Positions 61,761-64,000 of a stretch of 64,000 nucleotides of DNA are shown here, piece by piece. Below the pieces are notes generated by a model. That model was not told where the DNA came from and did not search any database. It saw nothing but the letters and a program-made list of their open reading frames with translations. Source of the DNA: Paramesorhizobium sp049065735. GTDB lineage: Bacteria > Pseudomonadota > Alphaproteobacteria > Rhizobiales > Rhizobiaceae. The stretch lies in contig NZ_JBAKHD010000005.1 in NCBI RefSeq assembly GCF_049065735.1, positions 417,250 through 481,249 of the forward strand, given 5' to 3'. Numbering within the stretch: position 1 is the first letter of the stretch; each line of letters starts with the position of its first letter. The position numbers were made by a program, and so were the translations under genes.

Positions 61761-62342
61761 ATGAGCAATTTATCAACGACGTCCGACGACATTCTGGCCT
61801 GCGCGCGGTCTCTTATTATCGCTGGCGGCTATAATGGTTTCAGCTATGCTGACATTGCGGATGTGGTCGGAATTCGCAAGGCGAGCATCCACCATCATTT
61901 TCCCAGCAAGGCCGACCTGGTGCGGACGCTCGTCGCGCGGTACAGGGAAGAAGCGGAAGCGGGGTTAGCAGATCTCGAAGCTCAGGTTTCCGACCCGCTC
62001 GCGCAGCTTCGCTCCTACACCGGCTATTGGCAGGCATGTATCGCGGATGCCAGCGCCCCGCTTTGCGTCTGTGCGCTGCTGGCAAGCCAGCTCCCTGTTC
62101 TGCCCGAGGAGATCGGCGTTGAGGTTCGGGCGCATTTCCGTACCCTCTCGGACTGGCTGACATCCGTCCTGGAGCGCGGGGCGCAGCAGGGGCAACTCCA
62201 GCTGTCATCTACGCCTCGCGCCGAGGCAGAAGCGTTCATGGCGACGGTTCACGGCGCGATGCTTTCGGCGCGGGCCTATGGCGACCCCAAGATATTCGGC
62301 GTCGTGACGGACGCCGTTTTGGCGCGCCTCGCTCCGCACTGA
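61761..62342 (+). CDS. TetR-family transcriptional regulator
   Basis: 193 residues. The N-terminal helix-turn-helix is typical: GFSYADIADVVGIRKASIHH followed by HFPSKADLVRTLV. The C-terminal part is a ligand-binding domain with a Cys-containing stretch (APLCVCALLASQLP). A palindromic site lies in its own promoter and a close copy lies before the next gene, so it probably represses both. The ligand is unknown. Confidence 0.93.
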   Translation: MSNLSTTSDDILACARSLIIAGGYNGFSYADIADVVGIRKASIHHHFPSKADLVRTLVARYREEAEAGLADLEAQVSDPLAQLRSYTGYWQACIADASAPLCVCALLASQLPVLPEEIGVEVRAHFRTLSDWLTSVLERGAQQGQLQLSSTPRAEAEAFMATVHGAMLSARAYGDPKIFGVVTDAVLARLAPH

Positions 62343-62383
62343 TCAGGCGGTTGGAATAGCCAGCATCGTTTGCCTTTTTAGCC

Positions 62384-62397
62384 TATCTACTAGTTGG
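62384..62397 (+). promoter_or_regulatory. Second TetR-like site upstream of the membrane protein gene
   Basis: TATCTACTAGTTGG, sharing CTACTAGT and the following GG with the operator at 61738-61749 (one change in the second half). It lies about 25 nt before the ATG of the next gene. Confidence 0.6.
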
Positions 62398-62419
62398 AAG
62401 AATATAGAGGAAATCAGGA

Positions 62420-62926
62420 ATGTTTGGAATTTCACCGATCGGCTGGGTGCACACGCTCGGCAGCCTGCCTGCCATTCCACTGGCCATATATATGTTCGCC
62501 CGGCATGGACGGATCGTGCCGCGGTCAACGCCGGGGGCCGTTTACCTTGTCTCGATGCTGATCGGGGCGGCAACGGTGTTCCTCGTTGCGCATCAGCCGG
62601 TGAGTTACGCCATCGGCGCGGTAACGATCTTCCTGCTGCTTGCGGGATATGGCGTGGGCCATATTTCCAGCCTCGGACGAGCGGGCAGATATCTGGAAAC
62701 GGTCTTTCTCAGCCTCACGGCCTTTCTGCTGATGGTGCCGACCGTTAGCGAAACCCTGCGCCGGGTTCCTGACGGTCACCCCTTCGTAACCGATCTGCAC
62801 TCGCCGGTCCTGCTGGGCGCGCAAGCGAGCCTCCTCGTTATTCTCATCGTGGGCCTCACCGCGCAAATCATCCATTTGCGCAGGGAGGGGACGCGCAGCG
62901 TCCGCCTGAAAGGCTCCGTCATTTAA
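62420..62926 (+). CDS. Multi-pass membrane protein, probable TetR target
   Basis: 168 residues with about four hydrophobic segments (residues 8-25, 38-55, 62-80, 130-155) and a basic C-terminus (HLRREGTRSVRLKG). I do not recognise a family with confidence; it has the look of small DUF2306-like membrane proteins. It starts 78 nt after tetR, with a TetR-like site upstream and an AGAGGAAATCAGG ribosome region. Confidence 0.75.
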   Translation: MFGISPIGWVHTLGSLPAIPLAIYMFARHGRIVPRSTPGAVYLVSMLIGAATVFLVAHQPVSYAIGAVTIFLLLAGYGVGHISSLGRAGRYLETVFLSLTAFLLMVPTVSETLRRVPDGHPFVTDLHSPVLLGAQASLLVILIVGLTAQIIHLRREGTRSVRLKGSVI

Positions 62927-62976
62927 TCGAGCCAAGAATCGCTTAGCCTGTCCCCCGACATTGCCGGGGGATAGAC

Positions 62977-63327
62977 ATGCATCGCATCTGGCTTGCATTC
63001 ATCAATTCAATGCGGGCGCTCAAATATCTGGCGCGCCATGAAAAGGCGGTGCAGCAGGAGCTGGCGCTGTTGGTTATATCCATTCCGGTCGCGTTCTATA
63101 TCGCGCCCGATGCGCTGATGTTCATGCTCATGATCGGGGCTATTCTATTCCTGATCATGATCGAGGTGCTGAACACCGGCATCGAGGCGGCGTGCAACGC
63201 GTTTTCACGGGAATTCCACGAGGATATCCAGATCGCCAAGGATTGCGGCTCGCTGGCGGTGCTGATTTCGATCATTCTGGCGGCAGGGGTGTGGGGCTAC
63301 GCGCTTTTCATCGCTATATATCAATAA
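62977..63327 (+). CDS. dgkA: Diacylglycerol kinase
   Basis: 116-residue integral membrane kinase that phosphorylates diacylglycerol to recycle membrane lipids. Seen: ALKYLARHEKAVQQE near the N-terminus and the family core IEVLNTGIEAACNAFSREFH followed by AKDCGSLAVLIS. Three transmembrane segments are predicted. Length is normal for bacterial DgkA. Confidence 0.95.
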   Translation: MHRIWLAFINSMRALKYLARHEKAVQQELALLVISIPVAFYIAPDALMFMLMIGAILFLIMIEVLNTGIEAACNAFSREFHEDIQIAKDCGSLAVLISIILAAGVWGYALFIAIYQ

Positions 63328-63368
63328 GCTTGATTGCGACTCTCCAACCCGCGCGGTAAAGCTTGGCC

Positions 63369-64000
63369 ATGACCCAGAAGACATCCTCTCCCGATATACT
63401 TCGCATCGCCGTAGCCCAGTTCAATCCCGTGCTTGGCGACATAAATGGCAATCTCGCCAAGGCGCGCGACATACGCGCCGACGCCGCGCGGCAGAAGGCG
63501 GATATCGTGCTCTTCACCGAGCTTTTCATGTCAGGCTATCCGCCTGAAGATCTGGTGCTGCGCCCGGCTTTCACTGCCGCCTGCGAGAGGGCGGTGCGGG
63601 AGTTCGCCGCCGACACGGCGGATGGCGGGCCGGGCGTCATCATCGGCACGCCATTGCGGCGCGGGAGCGGCCTCCATAATTCGGTTATGGTGCTCGATGG
63701 CGGCGAGGTGATCGCCGAGCGTTTCAAGGTGGACCTGCCCAATTATGGCGAGTTCGATGAGAAGCGCGTGTTCCAGCCCGGCGCCTTGCCGGGGCCGGTC
63801 AATTTCCGCAGCGTGCGGCTCGGCATTCCCATCTGCGAAGATATCTGGGGTGATCTCGGCGTCTGCGAGACGCTCGCCGAAAGCGGGGCGGAAATCCTGC
63901 TCGTGCCCAATGGCTCGCCCTATTATCGCGGCAAGGTGGAGGTGCGCCATCAGACGGCGATCAGGCAGGTGATCGAAACCGGGCTGCCGCTCGTCTTCGC
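63369..64000 (+). CDS. nadE: Glutamine-dependent NAD+ synthetase, 3' part outside the window
   Basis: The first 210 codons of a NadE with an N-terminal nitrilase-type glutaminase domain. Seen: IAVAQFNPVLGDINGNL, catalytic Glu in LFTELFMSGYPPEDL, Lys in KVDLPNYGEFDEKRVF, and Cys in GIPICEDIWGD. This arrangement is that of glutamine-using NAD+ synthetases; the synthetase domain lies beyond the right edge. Confidence 0.93.
   Translation, partial: MTQKTSSPDILRIAVAQFNPVLGDINGNLAKARDIRADAARQKADIVLFTELFMSGYPPEDLVLRPAFTAACERAVREFAADTADGGPGVIIGTPLRRGSGLHNSVMVLDGGEVIAERFKVDLPNYGEFDEKRVFQPGALPGPVNFRSVRLGIPICEDIWGDLGVCETLAESGAEILLVPNGSPYYRGKVEVRHQTAIRQVIETGLPLVF

Overview
The window is chromosomal DNA from an alphaproteobacterium of the Hyphomicrobiales, most like the Brucellaceae/Phyllobacteriaceae (inference from content, not from a search). 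Evidence: an acpXL-fabF2XL-fabF1XL-dehydrogenase-lpxXL cluster for the very-long-chain acyl group of lipid A, the cobW-cobN-cobO type of B12 pathway, clpP-clpX-lon-hup order, a class II DAHP synthase, and GC-rich coding sequence with many ATGA overlaps. No rRNA, tRNA or CRISPR array was seen.

Layout. 1-2.4 kb: response regulator (partial), PAP2 phosphatase, DUF535 protein. 2.4-19.9 kb: cobalamin block, opened by a cobalamin riboswitch over cbtB-cbtA, then cobP, cobW, cobN, cobO, cobE, cobM, cobK, cbiD, cobA, cobB, cobC and cbiB; an IS4-type element sits between the convergent cobM and cobK. cobS lies apart at 43.4-44.2 kb. 19.9-21.1 kb: a stray phage-tail-like protein. 21.4-24.8 kb: peptide-type ABC transporter without ATPase genes. 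25-30.2 kb: lipid A long-chain acyl cluster, apparently without its dehydratase gene. 30.5-37.2 kb: AEC carrier, GH3 glycosidase, gabD, galM, kdgK-like kinase. 37.2-39.8 kb: DUF1045-phnM-phnN. 39.9-41.2 kb: AT-rich secreted orphan. 41.3-47.8 kb: dusA, retropepsin-like protein, DUF1289, cobS, VirK, CLC channel, acyltransferase. 48-53.6 kb: clpP, clpX, lon, HU. 53.7-64 kb: TumE-type toxin-antitoxin pair, gph, rpiA, DUF2059, gor, a beta-propeller orphan, DAHP synthase, GFA protein, TetR and its likely target, dgkA and partial nadE.

The most unusual feature is a family of about 158-bp nested inverted repeats, ten copies here. Eight are intergenic, but two lie inside cobN, are read in frame, and add about 53 residues each to CobN. 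The two coding copies have the same length (157 bp) and the same reading phase, while the other eight are 158-161 bp. Small hairpins in the arms show paired T-A to C-G changes, so the folded form is probably under selection. Three further hairpin repeat families occur: a 43-bp GCATG family, a GGGARTA-rich family, and one 151-bp GC-rich inverted repeat.

How the genes work together. The cob genes cover uroporphyrinogen III methylation, parts of ring contraction, amidation, cobalt insertion, adenosylation and nucleotide-loop assembly; CobI, CobG, CobJ, CobH, CobL and CobQ are not in the window and must be elsewhere if the pathway is complete. The lipid A cluster builds and transfers the long acyl chain. 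Lon, ClpXP and HU form the conserved proteostasis/nucleoid block.
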